DNA from: an uncultured Bacteroidia bacterium
GTDB taxonomy: Bacteria; Bacteroidota; Bacteroidia; Bacteroidales; F082
Length of the DNA: 64,000 bases
Assembly: GCA_902800965.1 (NCBI GenBank)
Contig: CADCGK010000012.1
Coordinates: forward strand, 1-64,000
Direction: 5' to 3'
Shown: piece after piece, positions 6,627 to 13,362 of the stretch
How positions within the stretch are numbered: position 1 is the first letter of the stretch
How the letters are laid out: every line of letters starts with the position of its first letter
Made by a program: the position numbers and the translations under genes
Notes under the pieces: model-generated
The model's database searches: none
Told to the model about the DNA's origin: nothing
Seen by the model: the letters and a program-made list of their open reading frames with translations, nothing else

Positions 6627-8765
6627 ATGAAGAGGGTATTATTGATTGTAATGGCAATGCTATCCATGATGATAGCAAGAGCCGACGAAGGCATGTGGTT
6701 GCCTTATTCCTTGAACGGCCAGAACCTGGCTGAGATGCAGGCCATGGGCTGCAAGCTCACCGCCGAGCAGATCTTCAGCTTCAACCAGCCCAGCATCAAA
6801 GACGCCATCGTCCAGTTCGGCGGCGGGTGCACCGGCGAGATCATCTCCCCCGAGGGCTTGCTGCTTACCAACCACCACTGCGGCCTGAGCTATGTTCAGA
6901 AGCACTCCTCGGTGGAACACGACTACCTCACCGATGGTTTCTGGGCCAATGAGAAGAGCCAGGAGCTGCCCAACCCCGGTCTTTCCGTCTTGTTCTTGAA
7001 GCAAGTGGAAGACGTGACCGAAGCCGTGTTGGCAGGCGTCACCGCTGAGACTACCGAGGCCGAACGTGAAGAGCTCGTGGACAAGAACATCCGTCAGCTT
7101 GAGAAAGACCGCAAAGGCGACCGCAAAGTACGCGTCGAAGTGGTGCCTTTCTACAGTGGCAACCAGTTCATCCTCTTCGAATATGATGAATACAAGGACG
7201 TCCGTCTGGTGTGCTGTCCCCCGTGGGGCATCGGCAAGTTCGGCGCCGACACCGACAACTGGACGTGGCCCCGTCACAAAGGCGACTTCAACATCTTCCG
7301 CGTCTATACCGACAAGGATGGCAACCCCGCTGAATACAGTGCCGACAACATCCCGATGAAGAGCAAGTGGTTCCTGCCCATCAACCTCGACGGCGTAAAG
7401 CCTGGCGACTATGCCATGATCCTCGGCTATCCCGGCTCTACCGACCGTTATTCGACTTCATACACCGTGAAGAACGTGATCGAGGAAGAAGGTCCCGCCA
7501 TCATCGACTGCCGCACCACCAAGCTCGACAACTACCGCAAGCACATGGACGCCGATCAGGAGGTGTTCATTAAATACGCCTCCAAGCAGGCCAGCGTGTC
7601 GAACTACTGGAAATACTACATCGGCCAAGTGAAACAGCTCAAGCGCAACCACGTTTATGAACGCCGCCAAGCCCAAGAGGAAGATTTCGCAAGATGGGTA
7701 GGTGCCGACCCGAAGCGTATGGCCGAATACGGCGACATCTTTAAGGGTATCAAGCAGAAATGGCAGATCTTGGATAAAATCCAAAAGTCGTTTGTGTACC
7801 ACCGCGAGGCCGGATGGAATGGTGGCGAAGCCATTGCCTTCAGCCGCAGGTTCCGTCGCCTGAACGACTCCATCGTGGCCAAGGCCGACAAAGAATGGAT
7901 CAGGGATTACGCCAGCAAGATGCAGCCCAGTGTTGACGCCTTCTTCAAGGATTATGACATGGCCTTGGATCAGGATGTGACCGCCGCCTTGTTGAGTCTG
8001 TTCTACAAAAACATCACCACCGATCTCATGCCTCATGACGTGATTCTCATTGGCCTAAACAATAATGGCGATTTTACCGAATGGGCGGCCAATGCTTTCG
8101 AGAAATCCATCTTTACCGACAAGGCTCGTTTAGAGAAATGGTTGCAGAAGCCCAAAGCCTTGGACAAAGACCCCATTTACGCCCTAAGCATCAATATTGT
8201 GGACTCTTACGTTGCGCTGTATGACCGTTATGAAGAGGCCCAGAACCTCGGCAATGCCGGCGAGCGCCTTTACATGAAAGGCCTGATGGAGATGCAGCAG
8301 GATCGCAACTTCTATCCTGACGCCAACTTCACCATGCGCCTGACCTACGGCACCGTGGAACCCTATAAAGCTGCTGACGCTGTCAACTACAACTATTACA
8401 CCACCATGGACGGCGTGATGGCCAAGTACGTGCCCGGCAACTGGGAGTTCGACATCCCTCAAGACGTGCGCGACCTCGTGGCCAACAAGGACTACGGCCG
8501 TTATGCCAACGAAAACGGCGAGCTGGTTGTCAACTTTATCACCACCAACGACATCACGGGCGGCAACTCAGGCAGTCCTGTCATCGACGGCGAGGGCAAC
8601 CTCATCGGTCTGGCTTTCGACGGCAACTGGGAAGCCATGAGCGGCGACCTGAGCTTCGAGAACAAGGTGCAGCGTACCATCTGCATGGATGCCCGTTACC
8701 TGCTCTGGTGCATCGAGAAGGTCGGCAAATGCGACAATATCATCAAGGAGTTGGTGATTAAATAA
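6627..8765 (+). CDS. S46 family dipeptidyl-peptidase (DPP7-like)
   Basis: The 712-residue exported serine peptidase has a signal peptide (about residues 1-19). S46 hallmarks are the catalytic His block LLLTNHHCG at about 78-86, and GGNSGSPVI with the catalytic Ser near residue 652. AFDGNWEAMSGD follows. In DPP7 the residue after AFD is Gly and in DPP11 it is Arg, so Gly suggests preference for hydrophobic P1 residues (family knowledge recalled, not checked). Such enzymes release dipeptides in the periplasm for amino-acid catabolism. The TAA stop overlaps the next ATG by one base, so the next gene is probably coupled. Confidence 0.93.
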   Translation: MKRVLLIVMAMLSMMIARADEGMWLPYSLNGQNLAEMQAMGCKLTAEQIFSFNQPSIKDAIVQFGGGCTGEIISPEGLLLTNHHCGLSYVQKHSSVEHDYLTDGFWANEKSQELPNPGLSVLFLKQVEDVTEAVLAGVTAETTEAEREELVDKNIRQLEKDRKGDRKVRVEVVPFYSGNQFILFEYDEYKDVRLVCCPPWGIGKFGADTDNWTWPRHKGDFNIFRVYTDKDGNPAEYSADNIPMKSKWFLPINLDGVKPGDYAMILGYPGSTDRYSTSYTVKNVIEEEGPAIIDCRTTKLDNYRKHMDADQEVFIKYASKQASVSNYWKYYIGQVKQLKRNHVYERRQAQEEDFARWVGADPKRMAEYGDIFKGIKQKWQILDKIQKSFVYHREAGWNGGEAIAFSRRFRRLNDSIVAKADKEWIRDYASKMQPSVDAFFKDYDMALDQDVTAALLSLFYKNITTDLMPHDVILIGLNNNGDFTEWAANAFEKSIFTDKARLEKWLQKPKALDKDPIYALSINIVDSYVALYDRYEEAQNLGNAGERLYMKGLMEMQQDRNFYPDANFTMRLTYGTVEPYKAADAVNYNYYTTMDGVMAKYVPGNWEFDIPQDVRDLVANKDYGRYANENGELVVNFITTNDITGGNSGSPVIDGEGNLIGLAFDGNWEAMSGDLSFENKVQRTICMDARYLLWCIEKVGKCDNIIKELVIK

Positions 8766-9796
8766 TGAGTAGGGCTTTCACAAAAGAAGGTGATCAGGAA
8801 GAGATTCCAAGGGTGCCGCTGAGGGCCTACCTGCCTGAGGGTGTGCCTAATTATGTCACCAAAGAAGGGCTTGCAGCGCTCAACGAAGAGCTGAAAAAAC
8901 TCGAGGCAGAACACGCCAAAGCTGGCGACAACTACATCATGAGCAACTTCATCGAAGCCAAGATGAAGTTGCTCATTAGTCGTATCAATAGCGCAGTCGA
9001 AGTCGATCTTTCCAAGGCCAGCAAAGAAACGGTTAGCTTTGGAGCCTGGGTGCGCTACAACGGGCGCGTGGTAAGGATTGTGGGAGTGGATGAAGCCGAC
9101 ATTTCGAAAGGACTACTCTCGTTCGTCTCTCCCTTGGCCAAGGCCATGACGGGAAAGAAGGCTGGGGATGTCATCGAAATGAAGGGTGCCGAAAGGATCA
9201 TTGTTGAGGTAGTTTCGTATGAACCGATGGAACTGACACAGATGGCAGTTGACAGGCCCTTGTCCTCGTCATTGCGAGGGAGGAACGACCGAAGCAATCC
9301 ACATTCGTCAACTATGGATTTTCCCCCTTCGGTCGAAATGCCTTTGGATTGCCGCGTCGCTCCGCAAAGCTCCGCTCCTCGCAATGACGAACAGGATAAA
9401 CCTTGCCGATTTGAGCCTGAGATGAATCCCATGCAATTCCTGCCTATCGTCAACGAACGAGGCAACATCGTGGGGCGAGCGTTGTACATGGAGTTGCATG
9501 GTGGAAACAAGATGCTACATCCTGTCGCTCATCTGCATGTTGTGAATGGCAAAGGTGAGACTACGAGGCGTTACTGGTGGCATGTGGAATTCGGTGATAC
9601 GCCGGAGAAAACACTCAAGCGGAAGATGGAAGAAACCTTGGGATTGTCAGGGGTAAAGCCGAAGTTGAAGCGGCAATACATCAGAGAGGCCAAGACCGAA
9701 AAGGAGTTGGTTTATGTTTTCACGGTTGTCTCAGAAAAAAACCTGCCGGAAACTCCTTTAGAGAAAGGGTATGTAGAGCTATTTGCAAAAGACTAG
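8765..9796 (+). CDS. GreA/GreB-like elongation factor fused to a degenerate Nudix-like protein through a palindromic repeat
   Basis: Residues 1-165 match the Bacteroidota GreA/GreB-like family: MSRAFTKEGDQEE start, GVPNYVTKEGL, a coiled coil, then VGVDEADISKG and FVSPLAKAMTGKKAGD. These factors rescue backtracked RNA polymerase. Residues ~168-209 are encoded by the interspersed repeat at 9267-9389. From Met220 (ATG at 9422) the sequence looks like a Nudix hydrolase of the MNPMQFLPIVNERG type. Its Nudix box is damaged: the segment reads HVEFGDTPEKT then RKMEETLGL, where REUxEExGU is expected, so two key Glu positions are lost. The gene may act as one fusion protein, or the Nudix part may start separately at 9422. 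Confidence 0.75.
   Translation: MSRAFTKEGDQEEIPRVPLRAYLPEGVPNYVTKEGLAALNEELKKLEAEHAKAGDNYIMSNFIEAKMKLLISRINSAVEVDLSKASKETVSFGAWVRYNGRVVRIVGVDEADISKGLLSFVSPLAKAMTGKKAGDVIEMKGAERIIVEVVSYEPMELTQMAVDRPLSSSLRGRNDRSNPHSSTMDFPPSVEMPLDCRVAPQSSAPRNDEQDKPCRFEPEMNPMQFLPIVNERGNIVGRALYMELHGGNKMLHPVAHLHVVNGKGETTRRYWWHVEFGDTPEKTLKRKMEETLGLSGVKPKLKRQYIREAKTEKELVYVFTVVSEKNLPETPLEKGYVELFAKD
9267..9389. repeat. Palindromic interspersed repeat, copy B (123 bp), inside a coding frame
   Basis: It has the same CGTCATTGCGAG/CTCGCAATGACG ends as copy A. Length is a multiple of three and no stop occurs in the reading frame, so the GreA-like and Nudix-like parts are joined into one frame. Confidence 0.9.
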
Positions 9797-10743
9797 CAGA
9801 TGTTCCCCAGACATACATCTGGATAATTGCTTTTCAAATCATCAATTTTCTTTGTTTTCAGTGCCTCAAACTTTTGATAGGCCTCACTCTCGGGGAAGAG
9901 CGGCTTGTGCTGGAGCATCTTTTTTACTTTTTCAGCGGCGGCCATCGCGGGGTATTCGGAAGGATTAACGGCGAATTGAACGAATTTTTCGAAGATGTAT
10001 CTTACCGCTTGGTCGGTGGGATGCACCATGTCCTCTTTATAGAAACGGTAGTCGCGAAGCTCGTCGAGAAGGATTTCGTAGGCGGGAAAATAGTGGGCGT
10101 TGTCAAAATCCTTGCAGACTTGATCCACCGCCAACAGCAAAGCCGCTTTGCTCAGCTGGTTTTCGTGGAGACCGTCCTTCAGATGGCGCAATGGCGAGAC
10201 GGTAAAGATAAATTGTTTGTCGGGAATCGATCGCAGCATGTTTGAGAGGATCTCGACTGACTGCTCCATACTAAGAAATGTCCTTTCGAATCGGCTGGCA
10301 GGAAGCTTATGGCAGTTGGAGACCACCTGACCCGTCATCTTCTCACGGAAAGCCCAAGAAGTGCCCAAGCTGATCACAACCCACTTCGATTGAAGGAAAT
10401 GGGCATGAGCTTCGACGAGATGTTGATTTACTTTTTCGAGAACGGCTTCTTCGGAAGGGCACCAGAAATCAGTGTTATGACTGAAAGTGCAGTAGTAGTC
10501 CTCCCCCACTTTGACAACTTCCTCATGGCAAAAAGGCTGGCCGCTTTTCAGACGATAGAGCGAATTCGCCACGCTGCAAGGATTGTAGAGCGTTCCAAAG
10601 GGATTCACTTGGGCGTTGAAGCCAAGCCCACGACAGATCCCACCCACCTCGTCGGCGAAGCAGGAGCCAAGAAAGAGCAGGCCGTCGGCGTAGAGGATGG
10701 ATTGTTTTAAGGATTCGATTTTTATTGGGGTGGTTAGTTCCAT
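9793..10743 (-). CDS. GSCFA domain-containing protein
   Basis: The protein of about 316 residues has the family signature FLGSCFADEVG near the start, NPFGTLYNP, and the C-terminal block HPTDQAVRYIFEKF. GSCFA proteins are SGNH/GDSL-hydrolase-like and common in Bacteroidota; the substrate is unknown. I chose ATG 10743. A GTG further upstream lies inside the adjacent inverted repeat. Its TAG stop overlaps the TAG of the convergent GreA/Nudix gene in one CTAG (9793-9796). Confidence 0.88.
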   Translation of the reverse strand: MELTTPIKIESLKQSILYADGLLFLGSCFADEVGGICRGLGFNAQVNPFGTLYNPCSVANSLYRLKSGQPFCHEEVVKVGEDYYCTFSHNTDFWCPSEEAVLEKVNQHLVEAHAHFLQSKWVVISLGTSWAFREKMTGQVVSNCHKLPASRFERTFLSMEQSVEILSNMLRSIPDKQFIFTVSPLRHLKDGLHENQLSKAALLLAVDQVCKDFDNAHYFPAYEILLDELRDYRFYKEDMVHPTDQAVRYIFEKFVQFAVNPSEYPAMAAAEKVKKMLQHKPLFPESEAYQKFEALKTKKIDDLKSNYPDVCLGNIC

Positions 10744-10755
10744 TTCTAGTTTGGA

Positions 10756-11092
10756 CCTCACCCCCCGACCCCCTCTCCATAGTGGAGAGGGGGAGATGGG
10801 CTAGTGATGGTCATTTATTATTATTTCTATTAATTCTTCGAGATGTTGTTTGTCGCATTGTTCATTTCTTAATCGATAGGTTCTAATTCCTCTTGATTCA
10901 AACACGGAAGTGCGATATTCATCATATTCTCCTCCTCTGTTGGATTCTTACGAAAATCTCTAGCTAACTCAAGTTTATCCGGATTAATTATTTGGTTCCG
11001 AACCACACTGTAGGATTTGTCAAACTCTCCCATACCTCAAATCTTAACTCAATCCCCCCTCTCCACCTTGGAGAGGGGGCCAGGGGGTGAGG
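10756..11092. mobile_element. Putative 337-bp inverted-repeat element carrying a DUF559 nuclease remnant
   Basis: The left end (10756-10796) and the reverse complement of the right end (11054-11092) are nearly the same ~40-bp sequence: CCTCACCCCC, then CCCCTCTCC, a 5-6 bp loop and GGAGAGGGGG. Each end is therefore itself a hairpin and the two form terminal inverted repeats. Between them is a broken DUF559 gene. The right end stops 2 bp from the trxB stop codon. I could not see a clear target-site duplication. Confidence 0.6.
10801..11033 (-). pseudogene. DUF559 (Vsr-like endonuclease) gene with internal deletion and frameshift
   Basis: From ATG 11033 the first frame reads VVRNQIINPDKLELARDFRKNPTEEE-like sequence (positions 11030-10925), the typical N-terminus of DUF559 proteins, but stops at 10869. 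A different frame then gives EYDEYRTSVFESRGIRTYR and LRNEQ to a stop at 10801, the typical C-terminal end. About two thirds of the domain, including the catalytic core of this PD-(D/E)XK-type nuclease, is missing between them, near 10920. The gene cannot make an active enzyme. Confidence 0.65.
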
Positions 11093-11093
11093 T

Positions 11094-12035
11094 CTATTTG
11101 TTAGCGATTAGGAACCTCTCCACCTCGATGCCGGCCATGGCACCCGTTCCAGCGGCCACAATGGCCTGACGGTAAATCCGATCCTGACAGTCGCCGCAGG
11201 CGAAGATGCCCTCCACATTGGTGGCTGTTGATTTGGGCTTGGTGATGATGTAACCTTCCTCGTCCATGTCGAGGATGCCTTTGAAAGGCTCAGTGTTGGG
11301 CGTGTGGCCGATGGCCTCGAAAAAGCCATCGACATAGATGGTGCGCTCCTCTTTAGTATCGCTGTGATACAGAACGGCACCTTTCAATTTCTTCATGAAA
11401 CCCTGTTGTTCCCCGAAGAGCTCCTTGGTCTGATGTTTCCAGAGCACCTCGATATTAGGCGTATTCAGCACACGGTGTTGCATGGCCTTGGAGGCGCGCA
11501 ACACGTCACGACGGACGATGAGATAAACCTTGTTGCAGAGCTTGGCGAGATAGGTGGCATCCTCGCATGCGGTGTCGCCGCCGCCTACCACGGCCACGTC
11601 TTTGCCTTTATAGAAGAAGCCGTCGCAGGTGGCGCAAGCCGAGACGCCGCCACCCTTGAACTCCTCTTCGGTGGGGAGTCCGAGGTAACGCGCTGAGGCA
11701 CCCGTAGAGACGATGATGCTGTCGGCCAGCAACTCGCCGTCATATTCCGTCGTCACCTTGAAAGGACGTTGTGAGACATCGATGGCAGTGACTTCGCCCT
11801 CACGGATCTCTGCACCGAAGCGCAAGGCCTGTTGGCGGATGTCTTCCATCATATCGGGACCGTTGATGCCCTTGGGATAGCCTGGAAAGTTTTCGATTTC
11901 AGTGGTCTGGGTCAGTTGTCCGCCAGGCTGCATTCCTTCATAAACAACCGTCTTGATGTCGGCGCGACAAGTATAAATAGCGGCAGTATAACCGGCAGGA
12001 CCGGAGCCGATGATGAGGCATTCGATATGTTCCAT
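11094..12035 (-). CDS. trxB: Thioredoxin-disulfide reductase
   Basis: The 313-residue FAD/NADPH flavoprotein reduces thioredoxin. Visible motifs are the FAD site IIGSGPAGYTAAIY at 8-21, the redox-active CATC at 134-137, the NADPH site VVGGGDTACEDA near 149-160 and the second FAD block GIFACGDCQD near the C-terminus. A TATCTTTG box lies upstream and the gene appears to be a single transcription unit. Confidence 0.97.
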   Translation of the reverse strand: MEHIECLIIGSGPAGYTAAIYTCRADIKTVVYEGMQPGGQLTQTTEIENFPGYPKGINGPDMMEDIRQQALRFGAEIREGEVTAIDVSQRPFKVTTEYDGELLADSIIVSTGASARYLGLPTEEEFKGGGVSACATCDGFFYKGKDVAVVGGGDTACEDATYLAKLCNKVYLIVRRDVLRASKAMQHRVLNTPNIEVLWKHQTKELFGEQQGFMKKLKGAVLYHSDTKEERTIYVDGFFEAIGHTPNTEPFKGILDMDEEGYIITKPKSTATNVEGIFACGDCQDRIYRQAIVAAGTGAMAGIEVERFLIANK

Positions 12036-12042
12036 TATTATA

Positions 12043-12070
12043 GAATTTAGAAGTTAGTAGAAAGAAGTTA
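12043..12070. repeat. Degenerate heptamer repeat upstream of trxB
   Basis: Four 7-bp units of GAAGTTA type (GAATTTA, GAAGTTA, GTAGAAA, GAAGTTA) lie between the trxB ATG and its -7 box, so they would be in the 5' leader. Confidence 0.6.
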
Positions 12071-12085
12071 GAATCAATTATGAAG

Positions 12086-12093
12086 CAAAGATA
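12086..12093 (-). promoter_or_regulatory. -7 box TATCTTTG for trxB
   Basis: An exact TAnnTTTG match on the minus strand, 51 bp upstream of the trxB ATG. Confidence 0.65.
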
Positions 12094-12136
12094 ACATTTT
12101 TTTGCTCAAAGTGGGTCACAATTCAAAAAACCTTTT

Positions 12137-12144
12137 TATCTTTG
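12137..12144 (+). promoter_or_regulatory. -7 box TATCTTTG for tRNA-Pro
   Basis: An exact TAnnTTTG match 17 bp upstream of the mature tRNA 5' end. Confidence 0.7.
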
Positions 12145-12160
12145 CAGCCGCAAAAGCAAT

Positions 12161-12234
12161 CGGGGCGTGGTGCAGTTGGCTAGCATTCTTGCATGGGGTG
12201 CAAGCGGTCGCCCGTTCGAGTCGGGCCGCTCCGA
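12161..12234 (+). tRNA. tRNA-Pro (anticodon GGG)
   Basis: The cloverleaf folds by eye: acceptor CGGGGCG with CGCTCCG (one G-U), anticodon stem CTTGC/GCAAG with loop ATGGGGT giving anticodon GGG, and T arm GCCCG-TTCGAGT-CGGGC. The discriminator is A and CCA is not encoded. A promoter box and a strong terminator flank the gene, so it is a monocistronic tRNA. Confidence 0.95.
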
Positions 12235-12240
12235 CGATTC

Positions 12241-12274
12241 AAAGGACATCAAGTGATTGGTGTCCTTTTTTTTA
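12241..12274 (+). terminator. Rho-independent terminator after tRNA-Pro
   Basis: A stem of about 12 bp (AAAGGACATCAA with TTGGTGTCCTTT, one G-U) and a GTGA loop are followed by a run of T. Confidence 0.85.
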
Positions 12275-12341
12275 ACGGCGACTTTTACGAATTAAACGAA
12301 TTTCTAGAGGGTTCGTAAAATTCGCCGTTCTAATTATTTGT

Positions 12342-13247
12342 TTAATTCGCCGTTAAAAGCAGCACCCCGAAAACTACCGTCAGCAGAAACGTCTGTACCA
12401 CCTGCTTGGGGAGCAACTTGTCGGGAACGCCTGTTTTAAGTGTCTTACGGATGGTCATCAGATCCACGAAAAACAGAGGGAACAGCAGCCAAAAAGCGTA
12501 TGCATACCATGGAAGGTGCTTCAACCAAAGAAAGACCGTAAGGCAGACAAAGGCTCCAACGATCAAAAAGACGTGATATGCGAAAGCCCTTTTTAATCCC
12601 ATCTTCACCACCAAGGTATTCTTGCCATGAGCCTTGTCGTTTTCGCAGTCGCGCATATTGTTGATGTTCAGCACGGCGACAGAGAGAAAACCGATTGCGG
12701 TGGCGGGCAACAATACCAAAGGATCGAAACGGTTGGCTGCCAAATAAAAGGTGCCGGCCACGGCCACCCAGCCGAAAAAGATGAAACAGAACAAGTCGCC
12801 GAGGCCACGATAGCCGTAGGCGTGTTTGCCCAAGGTATAACACAAAGCGGCTGCAACGGCCGCTAGGCCCAAGACACCAAACACAATGAGTTCCTTCCAG
12901 CTGAGATGGAACCACGCCAACAACAGCAGCGCACCTCCCGAAAGCAGCGTAATGAGGGCAACAACAACGATTCCCCACCACATCTGCTGCTCGGTCAGGG
13001 CACCACTTTGAAGGGTGCGCTGAGGGCCCGTGCGGTGGGCGTTGTCAGTGCCCTTTTTATAGTCACCGTAGTCGTTGGCAAGGTTCGAGAGGATTTGAAG
13101 CAGGATGGCGGTCAAGGCGCATAACGCCGCTGTAACAGGATAGAAAAAGCCTGTCGCAACGGCCAAAAAGCCGCCCATCATCACCCCTGACAGCGAAAGC
13201 AGCACCGTCCGGGGACGGGCGGCAGCAATCCAATCTTTTCTGGTCAA
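12342..13247 (-). CDS. menA: 1,4-dihydroxy-2-naphthoate polyprenyltransferase
   Basis: This polytopic UbiA-family membrane enzyme attaches the prenyl chain to DHNA in menaquinone synthesis. The first Asp-rich motif is NDYGDYKKGTD, followed by NAHRTGPQR; the second is NMRDCENDKAHGKNTL. The family N-terminus (DWIxAARPRT) appears as KDWIAAARPRTVLLS. No ATG precedes it. A TTG at 13247 sits right before TRKDW, and a GTG at 13322 lies in a heptamer tract. All codons upstream of KDW come from a truncated palindromic repeat, so the start region was supplied by the repeat. The C-terminal LTAN and stop lie in a TCGCCGTTAA inverted repeat. Confidence 0.88.
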   Translation of the reverse strand: MTRKDWIAAARPRTVLLSLSGVMMGGFLAVATGFFYPVTAALCALTAILLQILSNLANDYGDYKKGTDNAHRTGPQRTLQSGALTEQQMWWGIVVVALITLLSGGALLLLAWFHLSWKELIVFGVLGLAAVAAALCYTLGKHAYGYRGLGDLFCFIFFGWVAVAGTFYLAANRFDPLVLLPATAIGFLSVAVLNINNMRDCENDKAHGKNTLVVKMGLKRAFAYHVFLIVGAFVCLTVFLWLKHLPWYAYAFWLLFPLFFVDLMTIRKTLKTGVPDKLLPKQVVQTFLLTVVFGVLLLTAN

Positions 13248-13294
13248 GCTGGATTGCCGCGTCGCTCCGCTAGGCTCCGCTCCTCGCAATGACG
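13219..13294. repeat. Palindromic interspersed repeat, copy C (right part lost), fused to the 5' end of menA
   Basis: On the minus strand the copy starts CGTCATTGCGAGGAGCGG, continues through GGCAATCC, and reaches TGGATTGC, which coincides with the codons for D-W-I-A of MenA. The second terminal repeat is absent. The element appears joined to menA at a TGGATTGC overlap. Confidence 0.8.
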
Positions 13295-13306
13295 TACCCG
13301 ATGCCA

Positions 13307-13362
13307 ACCTCTCACCTCTCACCTCTCACCTCTAACCTTTAACCTCTAACCTCTAACCTCTC
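13307..13362. repeat. Heptamer tandem repeat, eight units (ACCTCTC/ACCTCTA)
   Basis: Eight consecutive 7-bp units fill the spacer between menA and the DEAD-box gene and contain the stop codon of the latter (TAG at 13355-13353). Confidence 0.9.

Noticed and set aside
12272-12356. The TTAACGGCGA ... TCGCCGTTAA inverted repeat as a mobile element or attachment site next to the tRNA.
   Set aside because: No integrase, no duplicated tRNA 3' end and no second copy in the window. It is noted only as a spacer inverted repeat overlapping the menA stop.
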